DNA from: UBA9676 sp963837105
GTDB taxonomy: Bacteria > Actinomycetota > Actinomycetes > Streptosporangiales > Streptosporangiaceae
NCBI GenBank assembly: GCA_963837105.1
Contig: CAWIMG010000016.1
Location: forward strand, 62,001-126,000
Length of the DNA stretch: 64,000 nucleotides
Reading direction: 5' to 3'
Part shown: positions 43,589 to 53,282 of the stretch, one piece after another
Layout of the letters: each line of letters opens with the position of its first letter
Position numbering within the stretch: the stretch's first letter is position 1
Made by a program: the position numbers and the translations under genes
The notes under the pieces: model-generated
The model's input: only the letters and a program-made list of their open reading frames with translations
What the model was told of the DNA's origin: nothing
The model's database searches: none

Positions 43589-46302
43589 TCAGCCGTCCTG
43601 ATCGCCGCGCAGCGAGGCCAGCAGCCCGGGCAGGTCATCGGGGCGGACCAGGACATCCCTGGCCTTGGATCCCTCGCTCGGGCCGACCACCCCGCGGCTC
43701 TCCAGCAGGTCCATCAGCCGGCCCGCCTTGGCGAAGCCAACGCGGAGCCTGCGCTGCAGCATCGAGGTGGAGCCGAACTGGGTGCTGACGATCAGCTCGG
43801 CCGCCTGGATCAGCAGTTCCAGGTCGTCACCGATGTCCGGGTCGATCTCCCGGCGCAGCCCCTCCGGTGCCACCACATCCTCCCGGTACACCGGCTGTGC
43901 CTGCTTCTTCCACTCGCCGACGACGCTGCGGATCTCCTTTTCCGAGACAAATGCGTTCTGCAGCCGCAGCGGCTTGCTGGCCCCCATCGGCAGGAACAGC
44001 GCATCACCCTGGCCGACCAGCTTCTCGGCCCCGGGCTGGTCCAGGATGACCCGGCTGTCGGCCAGGCTGGCGGTCGAGAACGCCAGCCGCGACGGCACGT
44101 TCGCCTTGATCAGCCCGGTCACCACGTCCACGCTGGGACGCTGGGTGGCCAGCACCAGGTGGATGCCGGCCGCCCGGGCCAGCTGGGTGATCCGGACGAT
44201 GGCCTCCTCCACGTCCCTGGGCGCGATCATCATCAGGTCGGCCAGTTCGTCCACGATCACCAGCAGGTAGGGGTAGGGCTCCAGCACCCGCTCGCTGCCC
44301 GGCGGGGCCGCCGCCTTGCCCGACCTGACCGCCTTGTTGAAGTCGTCCAGGTGCCGGAACCCGAACGCGGCCAGGTCGTCATAGCGGCGGTCCATCTCGC
44401 CGACCACCCACTGCAGCGCCTCCGCCGCCCGTTTCGGGCTGGTGATGATCGGCGCATACAGGTGCGGGGTGCCGGCGTAGATGGACAGTTCGACCCGCTT
44501 GGGGTCGATCAGGATCATCCGCACGTCGTCCGGGGTGGCGCGGAGCAGGATGGAGGTGATCAGGCCGTTGACACAGGTGGATTTGCCGGCCCCGGTCGCG
44601 CCGGCGATGAGGATGTGCGGCATCTTCGCCAGGTTCGCGACCACCGTGTTGCCCTCGACGTCCTTGCCCAGGCCGACCACCATCGGGTGGTGGTCGCCGG
44701 CCGCCGTCGGCGACCGCAGCACGTCGCCTAGGCTGACGATCTCCCGGTCGCTGTTGGGGATCTCCACCCCGATCGCGGACTTGCCGGGAATCGGGGACAG
44801 GATCCGCACGTCGGCGCTTTTCACCGCATAGGCGATGTTCTTGGACAGCTGGGTGACCCGCTCCACCTTGACGGCCGGCCCCAGCTCGATCCCGTACCGG
44901 GTCACCGTGGGCCCGCGGCTGAACCCGGTGACCCGGGCGTCCACCTCGAACTGATCCAGCACCGCGGTGAGCGCGGCCACCACCGTGTCGTTGGCCGGGG
45001 TCCGCGCCTTCGGAGCGGACCCCGGGCGGAGCAGCGCGACCGGCGGCAGGGTGTAGCCGCCATCGCTGGACCCGCTCAGGGTGAGCTGCTCGCCCCGGAT
45101 CGGCAGCGGGGCCGGTGCCGAGCCGGGGCGGCCGGCCGGCGGCCCCAGCCCGAGCACACCGAGCACGCTGTCCTCGTCGCGGCTGGCCACGCCGGCGGTG
45201 TCCAGGCCGTCCGTGCCGTCCCCGGAGTCTTCGCCCGCCGTGGCCACCGTCTCCGGCCGGCCGGGGCCGGTCCCGCCGGGATGGGTCCCGCCGTCAAGGG
45301 CGGCGCTGCCCGCGGGCAGCGCCGGGCCGGGCAGGTGCTCGCCCTTCAGCAGGGGCGTGTCGTACGGCCGGCTGTGGTCACCCACCTCGATGGCGGCCCC
45401 CCGCCGCCACCATGGCCGGGCGGCCGCCCCGGGTGCGCCGGGGCCGGCCTCGCCCGGTGCCGCCCCGTTGGGCGCCCGCCGGGCCGGCCGCGCAGGTCGG
45501 CCAGCCGGTCCGGCACCCGGTGCAGCGGCGTCCCGGTGATTACCAGCAGGCCGAACCCGCAGAGCAGGGCCAGCAGCGGCGCCGCGACCCAGGGCGTGAC
45601 CGCGGCCACCAGCGGGGCCGACACGGCGTAACCGATCAGGCCACCGGCCGCGCGCATGGCCGCTGCCCCGTCGGCCGGGCCCGGGGTGCCGTGCGCGATG
45701 TGGGCCAGGCCCAGCCCGCCGACGATCAGCGCCGCGCTGCCGATGACGATCCGGCCGGTTTGCGCGTTCCGGTCCGGGTGGCGCAGGAACCGCCAGGCCA
45801 GCAGCCCGAGCAGGATCGGCACCAGCCAGCCGAGGGAGCCGAAGGCGCCGCTGACCACCACGGTCATCCCCCGCCCGACGATGTTCGGCATGCTCAGCCA
45901 GGTGGTGGCGGCAACAATGATGGCAGCGCCGAGGAAAGCCAGGCCGATGCCGTCCCGCCGGTGCAGCGGGTCGAGGTCACGGGCGCTGCGGCCGAACGCC
46001 CGGGCCGCGGATCCGGCCGCGTGGGCGATCATCATCCAGACCGTGGCCACCGCCCTGCCGATCCAGCCCACCAGGATGACGATGGGGTTGGTGGATGGCT
46101 GCGGCCGGGCCTGCGCCCGTCCCCGGCCGCCGCCACGGGGCCGGCCACGGGCTTTGCCCCGGCCGCGGGAACTGCTGCCACCCTTGCCGGACGGCGGCCG
46201 CTGGGCCGGCATGTTAGCGCGCGTCCGTGCCGGAGCCGGGCGGGTCCGGGTGCCCGTCCCGCCGGGCGGCCGGGCACCGCCCTTGGGCACACGGGCAGCC
46301 AT
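43589..46302 (-). CDS. ftsK: DNA translocase FtsK/SpoIIIE (frameshifted)
   Basis: Septum-located dsDNA pump. The N-terminal part (from 46302) is a basic leader and four membrane helices (AVATVWMMIAHA, GLAFLGAAIIVAATTWLS, GMTVVVSGAFGSLGWLVPILLGLLAW, and VAAPLLALLCGFGLLVITG). The motor domain and the gamma domain lie in another frame starting near 45480. Motor: GATGAGKSTCVNGLI (Walker A), LLVIVDELADLMM (Walker B), ATQRPSVDVVTGLIKAN. Gamma winged helix: STSMLQRRLRVGFAKAGRLMDLLE. Joining the frames needs one added base at about 45470-45500. Total about 900 residues, as expected. Confidence 0.94.
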
Positions 46303-46415
46303 GATTGCCACGTTAGCCAGAATGCCGCTGCGGCCGAAGGAAGCGCGCGGGCGTGTCGCGGCCCGCGGGCCGGCTGCCGCGGCCGTGCTGCCCGCTCAGG
46401 ACCCGCTCACCCCGC

Positions 46416-48110
46416 TCAGACCTGGATCACCACCGGGATGATCATGGGGCGGCGCCGGTAGTTCTCGTTCACCCACCGGCCGACCGTGCGCCGGACGACC
46501 TGCCCGAGCGAGTGAGCATCGTTGATCCCATCCGCCCCCGCCTTCTGCAGCGCATCGTCGATACGGGGCATGACCTCGGCGAACGCGGCGTCGTCGATGC
46601 CCGAGCCACGGGCGTGGATCTCCGGCTGCGCGGCCAGCTTGCCGCTGGTGGAATCGACCACGATGACGATGGAGATGAAGCCCTCGTCGCCGAGGATGCG
46701 CCGGTCCTTCAGCGAGGTCTCGGTCACCTCGCCGACCGACAGCCCGTCCACGTAGACGTATCCGCACGGCACCGCCCCGGAGATCGCGGCCTGCCCGCCG
46801 ACCAGGTCGACCACCACCCCGTCCTCGGCGACCACGATGCGGCGGTCCGGCACGCCGGTCAGCGCGGCCAGCCGGGCATGCGCCCGCAGGTGCCGCCACT
46901 CGCCGTGGATCGGCATGAAGTTGCGCGGCTTGACCAGGTTCAGCACGTAGAGCAGTTCGCCCGCGGGGGCGTGCCCGGACACGTGCACCAGCGAGTTCTC
47001 CCGGTGGAACACCCGCGCGCCCCACCTGGTCAGCTCGTTGATCACGCGGAACACGGCACTCTCGTTGCCGGGGATCAGCGAGGAGGCGAGGATGACCGTG
47101 TCTCCCTCGGCGATCCGGATGGGGTGGTCCCGGCCGGCCATCCGCGACAGTGCCGACATCGGCTCGCCCTGCGACCCGGTGGAGATCAGCACCAGCCGGT
47201 CCGCGGGCAGGTCCTCGGCCTCCTTCGCATCCACCATCAGCCCGCCGGGGACGTTCGGGATCCGCAGGTAGCCGAGATCCCGGGCGACCCCCATGTTGCG
47301 CACCATGGACCGGCCCACGAACGCCACCTTGCGGCCGTGCGCGGCCGCTGTCTCCAGCACCTGCTGGACCCGGTGCACGTGGCTGGCGAAACACGCGACG
47401 ATGATCCGCTGCTGTGCGCTGGCGAAAATCTGTGCCAGCACCGGCGCGATCTCCCGCTCGCTGGTGACGATGCCGGGGATTTCGGCGTTGGTGGAGTCGG
47501 CCATCAGCAGGTCCACCCCGTCCGCGCCGAGCCGGGCGAAGCCACCGAGGTCGGTGAGCTTGCCATCCAGCGGCAGCTGGTCCAGCTTGAAGTCGCCGGT
47601 GTGCAGGACGACCCCGGCCTGGGTGCGGATGGCCACCGCGAGCGCGTCCGGGATGGAATGGTTCACGGTCAGGAATTCCAGCCCGAACGGGCCAAACGTC
47701 TGCCGCGCGCCAGCTCCCACCTCCACCGTGACGGGTGTCAGCCGGTGCTCCGACAGCTTGCTCCTGATCAGCCCGAGGGTCAGCTTGGAGCCGACCAGTG
47801 GGATGTCCGGGCGCTCCCGCAGCAGGTACGGGATGCCGCCGATGTGGTCCTCGTGCGCGTGGGTAAGGACCACCGCCTCGATCAGCCCGAGCCGGCCATC
47901 GAGGTAGGAGAAGTCGGGCAGGATCAGGTCCACCCCGGGCTGGTCGGGCTCGGGGAACAGCACCCCGCAGTCGACGATGAGCAGCCGGCCCGCGTGCTCG
48001 AACACGGTCATGTTCCGGCCGATCTCGCCCAGGCCGCCGAGCCCGATGATGCGCAGCCCGCGTTTGGCCAGTTGCGGGGGGTTGGACAGGCCTGGGTGCG
48101 GGTGGCTCAC
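46416..48110 (-). CDS. rnj: Ribonuclease J
   Basis: Beta-CASP metallo-beta-lactamase with 5'-3' exo- and endoribonuclease activity. It has 564 residues. Metal motif: LTHAHEDHIGGIPYLL. Other motifs: LHTGDFKLDQLP, MADSTNAEIPG, MPIHGEWRHL and, in the beta-CASP region, SGHAPAGELLYVLNL. Starts MSHPHPGLSNPPQLAKRG. It lies between dapA and ftsK, the conserved actinomycete order. Confidence 0.96.
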   Translation of the reverse strand: MSHPHPGLSNPPQLAKRGLRIIGLGGLGEIGRNMTVFEHAGRLLIVDCGVLFPEPDQPGVDLILPDFSYLDGRLGLIEAVVLTHAHEDHIGGIPYLLRERPDIPLVGSKLTLGLIRSKLSEHRLTPVTVEVGAGARQTFGPFGLEFLTVNHSIPDALAVAIRTQAGVVLHTGDFKLDQLPLDGKLTDLGGFARLGADGVDLLMADSTNAEIPGIVTSEREIAPVLAQIFASAQQRIIVACFASHVHRVQQVLETAAAHGRKVAFVGRSMVRNMGVARDLGYLRIPNVPGGLMVDAKEAEDLPADRLVLISTGSQGEPMSALSRMAGRDHPIRIAEGDTVILASSLIPGNESAVFRVINELTRWGARVFHRENSLVHVSGHAPAGELLYVLNLVKPRNFMPIHGEWRHLRAHARLAALTGVPDRRIVVAEDGVVVDLVGGQAAISGAVPCGYVYVDGLSVGEVTETSLKDRRILGDEGFISIVIVVDSTSGKLAAQPEIHARGSGIDDAAFAEVMPRIDDALQKAGADGINDAHSLGQVVRRTVGRWVNENYRRRPMIIPVVIQV

Positions 48111-48141
48111 CAGGCCGCCCCAGGGGCCGTGCGGCCGGCCA

Positions 48142-49092
48142 TCAGACGGCCCCGCCCGGCAGCTTCACGCCGGCCGCCACCAGGTCGGTCCGCAGCAGTT
48201 CCACCAGGTCGGGGGTGGCGTCGATGAGCGGCCCGCGGACCGGGCCGCCGGGCAGGCCGAGCAGGCCCAGCGCCGCCTTGGCGGCGATCACGCCCTGGGT
48301 CCTAGTCATGATCCCGAGGTAGACCGGCACCATCTCGCGGTGGATGCCCAGTGCCTCGCCGACCCGGCCGGCCAGGTACGCGTCGATCATGTCGTGCAGC
48401 CGGTCGCCGACCACGTGCCCGACCACGCTGACGAACCCGGCCGCGCCGATCGCGAGCATGGGCAGGTTCAGCATGTCCTCGCCGCAGTAGTAGACCAGGT
48501 CGGTCGCCAGCATCACCTGTGAGGTGGCGCCGAGGTCGCCCTTGGCGTCCTTGACCGCGATGATCCGCGGATGCTGGGCCAGCCGGAGCAGGCTCTCGGT
48601 GGTGATCGGGACGCCGGCCCGGCCGGGGATGTCGTAGAGCATGACCGGCAGGCCGGTCGCGTCGGCGACGGCGGTGAAATGGGCGACCAGGCCGCTCTGC
48701 GGCGGCTTGTTGTAGTACGGGGTGACGACGAGCAGTGCGTGCGCGCCAGCCCGTTCTGCATCCCGGGCGAGTTCGCAGGTGTGCGCGGTGTCGTTGGTGC
48801 CGACCCCGGCCACGATGGTGGCGCGGTCGCCCACCGCCTCGATGACGGCGCGCAGCAGCCGGTCTTTCTCGGCGTTGCTGGTGGTCGGTGACTCCCCGGT
48901 GGTGCCGCTGATGACCAGGCCATCGTTGCGCATGTCGTCGACCAGGTAGGTGGCCAGGCGGGCCGCCCCGTCGGCGTCGAGCGCGCCGTCGGCGGTCATG
49001 GGAGTGATCATCGCGGTCAGCATCCGGCCGAACGGCGCCCCGGGCTGGGGCACGCCGGGCCGGGCCACGGACGCCTGTGGTGTTGCTGTCAT
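48142..49092 (-). CDS. dapA: 4-hydroxy-tetrahydrodipicolinate synthase
   Basis: First committed enzyme of the diaminopimelate/lysine pathway; it condenses pyruvate with aspartate semialdehyde. It has 316 residues. The Schiff-base Lys is in IIAVKDAKGDLG. The substrate motif is GTTGESPTTSNAEK and the catalytic Tyr lies in PVMLYDIPGRAGV. Together with dapF in this window, two DAP-pathway steps are encoded here. It is divergent from a membrane-protein gene with a strong dyad in between. Confidence 0.95.
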   Translation of the reverse strand: MTATPQASVARPGVPQPGAPFGRMLTAMITPMTADGALDADGAARLATYLVDDMRNDGLVISGTTGESPTTSNAEKDRLLRAVIEAVGDRATIVAGVGTNDTAHTCELARDAERAGAHALLVVTPYYNKPPQSGLVAHFTAVADATGLPVMLYDIPGRAGVPITTESLLRLAQHPRIIAVKDAKGDLGATSQVMLATDLVYYCGEDMLNLPMLAIGAAGFVSVVGHVVGDRLHDMIDAYLAGRVGEALGIHREMVPVYLGIMTRTQGVIAAKAALGLLGLPGGPVRGPLIDATPDLVELLRTDLVAAGVKLPGGAV

Positions 49093-49166
49093 GCACCGAA
49101 CGCTACCCGTCAGCGGCGCGGCGGCGGAACCGGCTCGCCCAGCCGATGTTCACCAGGCCGGCCCAA

Positions 49167-49196
49167 AACGTTACGGCGATGCATAACCGTAACGTT
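49167..49196. promoter_or_regulatory. 10-bp-arm dyad operator between dapA and the DUF6220-like gene
   Basis: AACGTTACGG (49167-49176), 10 nt, CCGTAACGTT (49187-49196): a perfect inverted repeat in the divergent spacer, 75 nt upstream of the dapA start and about 58 nt upstream of the plus-strand ATG. The 20-bp centre-to-centre spacing fits two helical turns. The regulator is unknown. Confidence 0.7.
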
Positions 49197-49253
49197 CCCG
49201 GAACGGTCACGGTGGACACTGCCAGTGAGATCACAAACGTGGGGAGGACACAG

Positions 49254-49706
49254 ATGACTACCAAGACCGGCGAACCAGCCGTCACCCAGCGGCCGCGCAG
49301 CGGCGTCCGGGGCGGTTTCGATGTCGCCTACGGCTATGTGACCGCCTTCTTCGTGCTCGGGGTGCTCGCGCAGGTTTTCCTGGCCGGCGTCGGGATCTTC
49401 GGCATCAACGCCATCAAGGTGGCCAACGCGACCAGCCTGAACCCGCACCGGGCCTGGGGGACCGTGCTGATGATCATCTCGCTGATCATGCTCATCATGG
49501 CGCTGGTCGCCTGGGCGTCCCGGGGCACGGTCATCGGGACCTTCGTGCTGGCGCTGCTGGTCATCGTCGCCCAGTCCGGGCTGGCGGCGGCCGGCGAGAG
49601 CAACAAGTGGTTCGGGGGCCTGCACGCGCTGGACGGCATGGTGATCCTGCTGCTGTCCATCTGGCTGGCGATCGCCGCCCGGCGCCGGCGCCAGGCCCGG
49701 CGCTAG
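49254..49706 (+). CDS. Four-helix membrane protein (DUF6220-like)
   Basis: 150 residues with four hydrophobic segments (FFVLGVLAQVFLAGVGIFG, VLMIISLIMLIMALVAWA, VIGTFVLALLVIVAQSGLAA, MVILLLSIWLAIAA) and a basic C-terminus. I believe it belongs to the DUF6220 group of small actinobacterial membrane proteins, whose function is unknown. GGGGAGGAC precedes the ATG. The conserved-looking NPHRAWGT and GGLHALDGM segments flank the second and fourth helices; the two His could bind heme or metal, but that is speculative. Confidence 0.75.
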   Translation: MTTKTGEPAVTQRPRSGVRGGFDVAYGYVTAFFVLGVLAQVFLAGVGIFGINAIKVANATSLNPHRAWGTVLMIISLIMLIMALVAWASRGTVIGTFVLALLVIVAQSGLAAAGESNKWFGGLHALDGMVILLLSIWLAIAARRRRQARR

Positions 49707-49719
49707 CCGGCCCGGCTAG
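49703..49719. terminator. Palindrome containing both convergent stop codons
   Basis: CTAGCCGG-C-CCGGCTAG is a perfect 17-nt palindrome. It holds the TAG of the membrane-protein gene and, on the other strand, the TAG of the diiron protein gene. The convergent genes are separated by only 9 nt. Confidence 0.55.
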
Positions 49720-50753
49720 AACACCGGGATGATGTCGTCCGGGTTGATGTCGTCGGCCACGTCGACACCCTCGATGTCCAGTTCCGGAATGGCGGGAAAG
49801 GCGATCCCCCAGCGGCTCACGATCGCCCGCACCCGGGCCATCGCCACCCGCCAGTTCTCGGCCTGCCGCTCATAGCTCAGCACCCCGAGCCCGGCGCCGC
49901 GGGCGTGGCTCATCAGCACCCGGTGGTTGGGCAGGAAGTACGGCGGCAGTTCCCAGAACCCCTCCGGTGGCTCCCACAAGATCATCGACAGGAAGATGAA
50001 CCCGGCCCGGAGCTGGCGGGTGATCAGTTCCTTCACGTCCTCGGTGAGGCCCGGCCACTCGTTCTCCAGGATGGTCATGCAGATCTGCAGGTGCCGTGAC
50101 TCGTCCCGGCCGATCCGCTGGAACATCTGCGCGAACACCGGGTGGGTGGTGCCCGACGCCATCCCGCGGAACAGGGTGGAGGCCGCCATCTCGCCCATCA
50201 TGAAGCTGGTGAACAGCACCGGCAGCGAGTACTTGCCGACCGCCTTGTTGTAGCCGGTCCAGTACCGGCCGCCGTTGTGGTAGAGCCAGCCGATGTTGTT
50301 GTGCGCGGCGTGCTCCAGCGGGGTCGCCGGGGTCCAGTCCAGCGGGCCACCCGGCCACAGCCGGGCGATAGTCCGCTGGCAGCACTCCTCGTGGTTCATC
50401 TCGTCCCGGGTGATCGAGAAGAAGCACTTGCGGACCGGGTCCTCCTCGTGCTGCTCGAACGCATGGATGGTGGCCCGGGCGAACACCGCCGGGCCGGAGG
50501 CGTCGAAATTGGCCAGCACCGAGAACCAGTACATGATGCCGAGCCGCTGCTCGGGGGTGAAGTCCTCCGGGCGCAGGTCATCCCAGGGCAGATCGGCCGG
50601 ATTCCACAAGGTGGCCTTCGACTTCTCGTAGATCGCGGCCAGCTTGGCGGTCTCTACCCGCCACTCCATCGGGTAGATGTTCGGCTGCGGGATGGCCGGT
50701 GCGGGCCAGAAGCCGCCCTCCGGGATGACCAGGTCCTGATCGCCGTCAGCCAC
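49716..50753 (-). CDS. Ferritin-like diiron oxidase/oxygenase
   Basis: 345 residues with a ferritin-like carboxylate-bridged diiron signature: EQHEED, ITRDEMNHEECC and RIGRDESRHLQIC, giving two E/D-E-x-x-H motifs as in acyl-ACP desaturases, bacterial multicomponent monooxygenases and R2 proteins. The remainder is helical with conserved-looking Trp/Tyr residues. I cannot assign the subfamily or substrate. No reductase or ferredoxin gene is adjacent. The ATG (MADGDQDLVIPEGG) is at 50753. It lies divergently next to a cobalamin riboswitch. Confidence 0.75.
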   Translation of the reverse strand: MADGDQDLVIPEGGFWPAPAIPQPNIYPMEWRVETAKLAAIYEKSKATLWNPADLPWDDLRPEDFTPEQRLGIMYWFSVLANFDASGPAVFARATIHAFEQHEEDPVRKCFFSITRDEMNHEECCQRTIARLWPGGPLDWTPATPLEHAAHNNIGWLYHNGGRYWTGYNKAVGKYSLPVLFTSFMMGEMAASTLFRGMASGTTHPVFAQMFQRIGRDESRHLQICMTILENEWPGLTEDVKELITRQLRAGFIFLSMILWEPPEGFWELPPYFLPNHRVLMSHARGAGLGVLSYERQAENWRVAMARVRAIVSRWGIAFPAIPELDIEGVDVADDINPDDIIPVF

Positions 50754-50943
50754 GTTGCTGCTCCGTTCCCGCGTCCGCCCCGTCGTATGACAGAGTAAGC
50801 CGCGATCTGCGGCCTGTCGTCACATCGCCCTGCGGGCTCCGGCCAGCCCGCGCCCTCCCCGGCCCCCGTCGGCCCGCGCCGCGCTGGCCCCCGCCGCGCC
50901 GCTCCCCGCCGCGCTGGCCCCCGCCGCGCTACAGTACGGATTG

Positions 50944-51085
50944 TCCCGGGGTCCGCCCGGGACGGTGCTGAGCCAGCGAAGCCGGTGAGATGCCGGCGCT
51001 GTCCCGCAACGGTGATGCCCCCGCGGGGGATGAGCCCGGACGCCTGGCCTGTGCCGACGTGCTGTCCTCGGAGGAAGGGCGGTTC
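50944..51085 (+). ncRNA. Cobalamin riboswitch
   Basis: The conserved B12 core is present: GAAGCCGGTGAGATGCCGGC followed by GCTGTCCCGCAACGGTGA, then GAGCCCGGACGCC. A closing helix is plausible between 50944 and the segment near 51085. It sits about 70 nt upstream of btuF, so the importer operon should be switched off by cobalamin. Outer boundaries are approximate. Confidence 0.88.
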
Positions 51086-51156
51086 GTTTCGATACCTCCT
51101 CCGGGTGTCGCAGCGGGCGCACTTCGTCCTCCACGACCTGACGGAGGATGATCATC

Positions 51157-52122
51157 ATGCGGGCACTTTCCCGCCAGCTTCCAGTCCTCGCCCTGGTGGC
51201 GGCACTGGCCATCGCCTGCGCGGCCTGCGGAAGCAGCAGTACGCCGGGCACCACCGCGAGCAGCCCCGCCGCGGCCAGTTCCGCCAGTGGCGGCACCTTC
51301 CCGGCCACCATCGCCGCGGCCAACGGCGCCGTACGCGTGCCTGCCCGCCCGAAGGCGATCATCTCGCTCTCCCCCACTGTGACCGAGATGTTGTATGCGA
51401 TCGGGGCCGGCTTCCAGGTCAAGGCGGTTGACGCGGACTCCAACTACCCGCCGCAGGCGCCCAGGACCAAGCTGTCCGGGCTCTCGCCCAACGTCGAGGC
51501 CATCGTGGCCGACAAGCCCGATCTGGTGGTCGAGTCCTACGACACAGGGAACCTGACCAAGCGGCTGGCCGCTTTCTCCATCCCGGTGCTGGAACTGCCC
51601 TCCCCGTCGCAGCTGTCAGGTGTGTACTCCGAACTCACCCAGCTGGGTGCGGCGACCGGGCACGTAGCCCAGGCTCGCAGTGAGGACGCCAAGCTGCGTA
51701 CTCAGATCGCCGCCATCGTCGCTGCGGCCCCACACCCCACCAGGCCGGTCACCTATTACTACGAACTTGACAACACTTATTACTCGCTTACCTCGGGCAC
51801 CTTCGTGGGGCACCTGCTGGGGCTGCTTGGCATGAAGAGCATCGCGGACGCGGCCAAGGGTGCCGCCGCCGCGGGCGGCTACCCGCAACTGTCGTCGGAG
51901 TACATCCTGCGCTCGAACCCGGACTACATCCTGCTGGCGGACACCGTCTGCTGCCACCAGAGCGCGGCCACCGTGGCGGCCCGGCCCGGCTGGTCGAGCC
52001 TGGCCGCGGTGAAGGACGGCCACGTCATCCCGCTCAACGACGACGTCGCCTCTCGCTGGGGCCCCCGTATCGTCGACCTGCTCCGCACCGTGGCCACCGC
52101 CCTGGCCAAGCACAACCAGTAG
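51157..52122 (+). CDS. btuF: Cobalamin ABC transporter substrate-binding lipoprotein
   Basis: 321 residues. A lipoprotein signal peptide ends near AIACAACGSSS (lipid-modified Cys probably the second one), followed by a Ser/Ala-rich linker. A type III periplasmic-binding fold follows: RVPARPKAIISLSPTVTEMLYAIGAG, IVADKPDLVVES, and PDYILLADTVCCHQ near the C-terminus. The ATG at 51157 was chosen because GGAGG lies 10 nt upstream; an ATG nine bases earlier is too close to it. The riboswitch upstream indicates corrinoid rather than iron-siderophore as ligand. Confidence 0.9.
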   Translation: MRALSRQLPVLALVAALAIACAACGSSSTPGTTASSPAAASSASGGTFPATIAAANGAVRVPARPKAIISLSPTVTEMLYAIGAGFQVKAVDADSNYPPQAPRTKLSGLSPNVEAIVADKPDLVVESYDTGNLTKRLAAFSIPVLELPSPSQLSGVYSELTQLGAATGHVAQARSEDAKLRTQIAAIVAAAPHPTRPVTYYYELDNTYYSLTSGTFVGHLLGLLGMKSIADAAKGAAAAGGYPQLSSEYILRSNPDYILLADTVCCHQSAATVAARPGWSSLAAVKDGHVIPLNDDVASRWGPRIVDLLRTVATALAKHNQ

Positions 52123-52131
52123 CCGAACCCC

Positions 52132-53282
52132 GTGCCCAACCACCCAGGCGGCGCCGTGAAGTCCACCGGACGTGGTCGATTCGGGCTGCTGCCACGACCC
52201 AAATCGGCCAAGTCCGGCAAGGGGCCCACCACACCAGCACCGTCCGTACCACGCGTGCGGACGGGGCGGGCGGTGGCGGTCGCATCCGCGGCCCTGGTGG
52301 TGGCCATGCTCATCGGCGTATCGGTCGGGCCCGCCGGGCTGCCACTCTGGCAGGTTGGCGAGGCGCTGCTGGTCAAGCTGCCGTGGCAGCCGCACGTAGC
52401 GGTGCCGGCGGTGGCGGTGATCATCGTCTGGCAGGTGCGGCTGCCGCGGGTCATCCTGGGTGCCCTGGTCGGCGCCATGCTGGCCGGCAGCGGAGCGGCC
52501 TACCAGGGTGTGTTCCACAACCCGCTGGCCGACCCCTACCTGCTGGGGGTGGCGGCCGGCGGCGGCCTGGGCGCCACCGTGATCATCGTGACCGGGGCAT
52601 CGGCCACGTTGCTGCCGCCTGCCGCGTTCGCGGGCGCGGTGGCCGCGGTGACGCTCACCTACCGCTGGGGTCGGGCGCGGGCCGGGACGCGAACCGCACC
52701 GGCGGCAGCGCCGGCGCGATCGTGCTGGCCGGGGTGGCGGTGGGCACGCTGCTCACCGCGATCCAGACCTATGTCCAGCAGGAGCACTCGCAGAGCCTGC
52801 AGCAGATCTACTCGTGGATCCTGGGCGGGCTGTCCCTCGCCTCCTGGTCCGATGTTGTGCTCATCCTCCCGTACGCGGCGGTGGCCGCGGCCGTGCTGAT
52901 GGCACACCGGCGGCTGCTGGACGTGCTCCGGATCGGCGAGACGGAGGCGGCCAGCCTGGGCGTGGACATCACCCGGCTGCGGCTGACCATCGTCGCCGCG
53001 GCCACCCTGGCCGCCGCCGCCGCGGTCGCGGTGGCCGGGCTGATCGGCTTCGTCGGCCTGATCGTGCCGCACACGGTCCGGCTGACCGCGGGAGCCAGCT
53101 ACCGGGTCGTGATACCGGTCTCGATGATCGGCGGGGCGGCCTTCCTGGTGCTGGCCGACGTCGTGGCCCGCACCGTGCAGGCACCGGCCGAGGTGCCGAT
53201 CGGGGTCATCACCGCCGCGATCGGCGCGCCCTTCTTCCTGTTCGTGCTGCGTTCCCGCCGCGCCCAGCAGGACCTGGCATGA
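52132..53282 (+). CDS. btuC: Cobalamin ABC transporter permease (frameshifted)
   Basis: FecCD/BtuC-family permease with about ten membrane helices. The first ~185 residues (RLPRVILGALVGAMLAGSGAAYQGVFHNPLADPYLLGVAAGGGLG) are in one frame. From about 52690 the protein continues in another (GAIVLAGVAVGTLLTAIQTYV, then WILGGLSLASW, and GLIGFVGLIVPHTVRL), to the stop at 53282. One missing base near 52680-52700 explains the break. The GTG start at 52132 is tentative; the first ~40 residues are variable. The stop overlaps the btuD ATG (ATGA). Confidence 0.9.

Noticed and set aside
45346..46302. A separate membrane-protein gene upstream of ftsK
   Set aside because: The four helices are the normal FtsK N-terminal anchor; only a one-base shift separates them from the motor domain.
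46353..48227. A 624-codon plus-strand open frame opposite RNase J
   Set aside because: Composition (His/Asp/Gln/Pro-rich, no domains) is that of an antisense shadow; the minus strand encodes an unmistakable RNase J.
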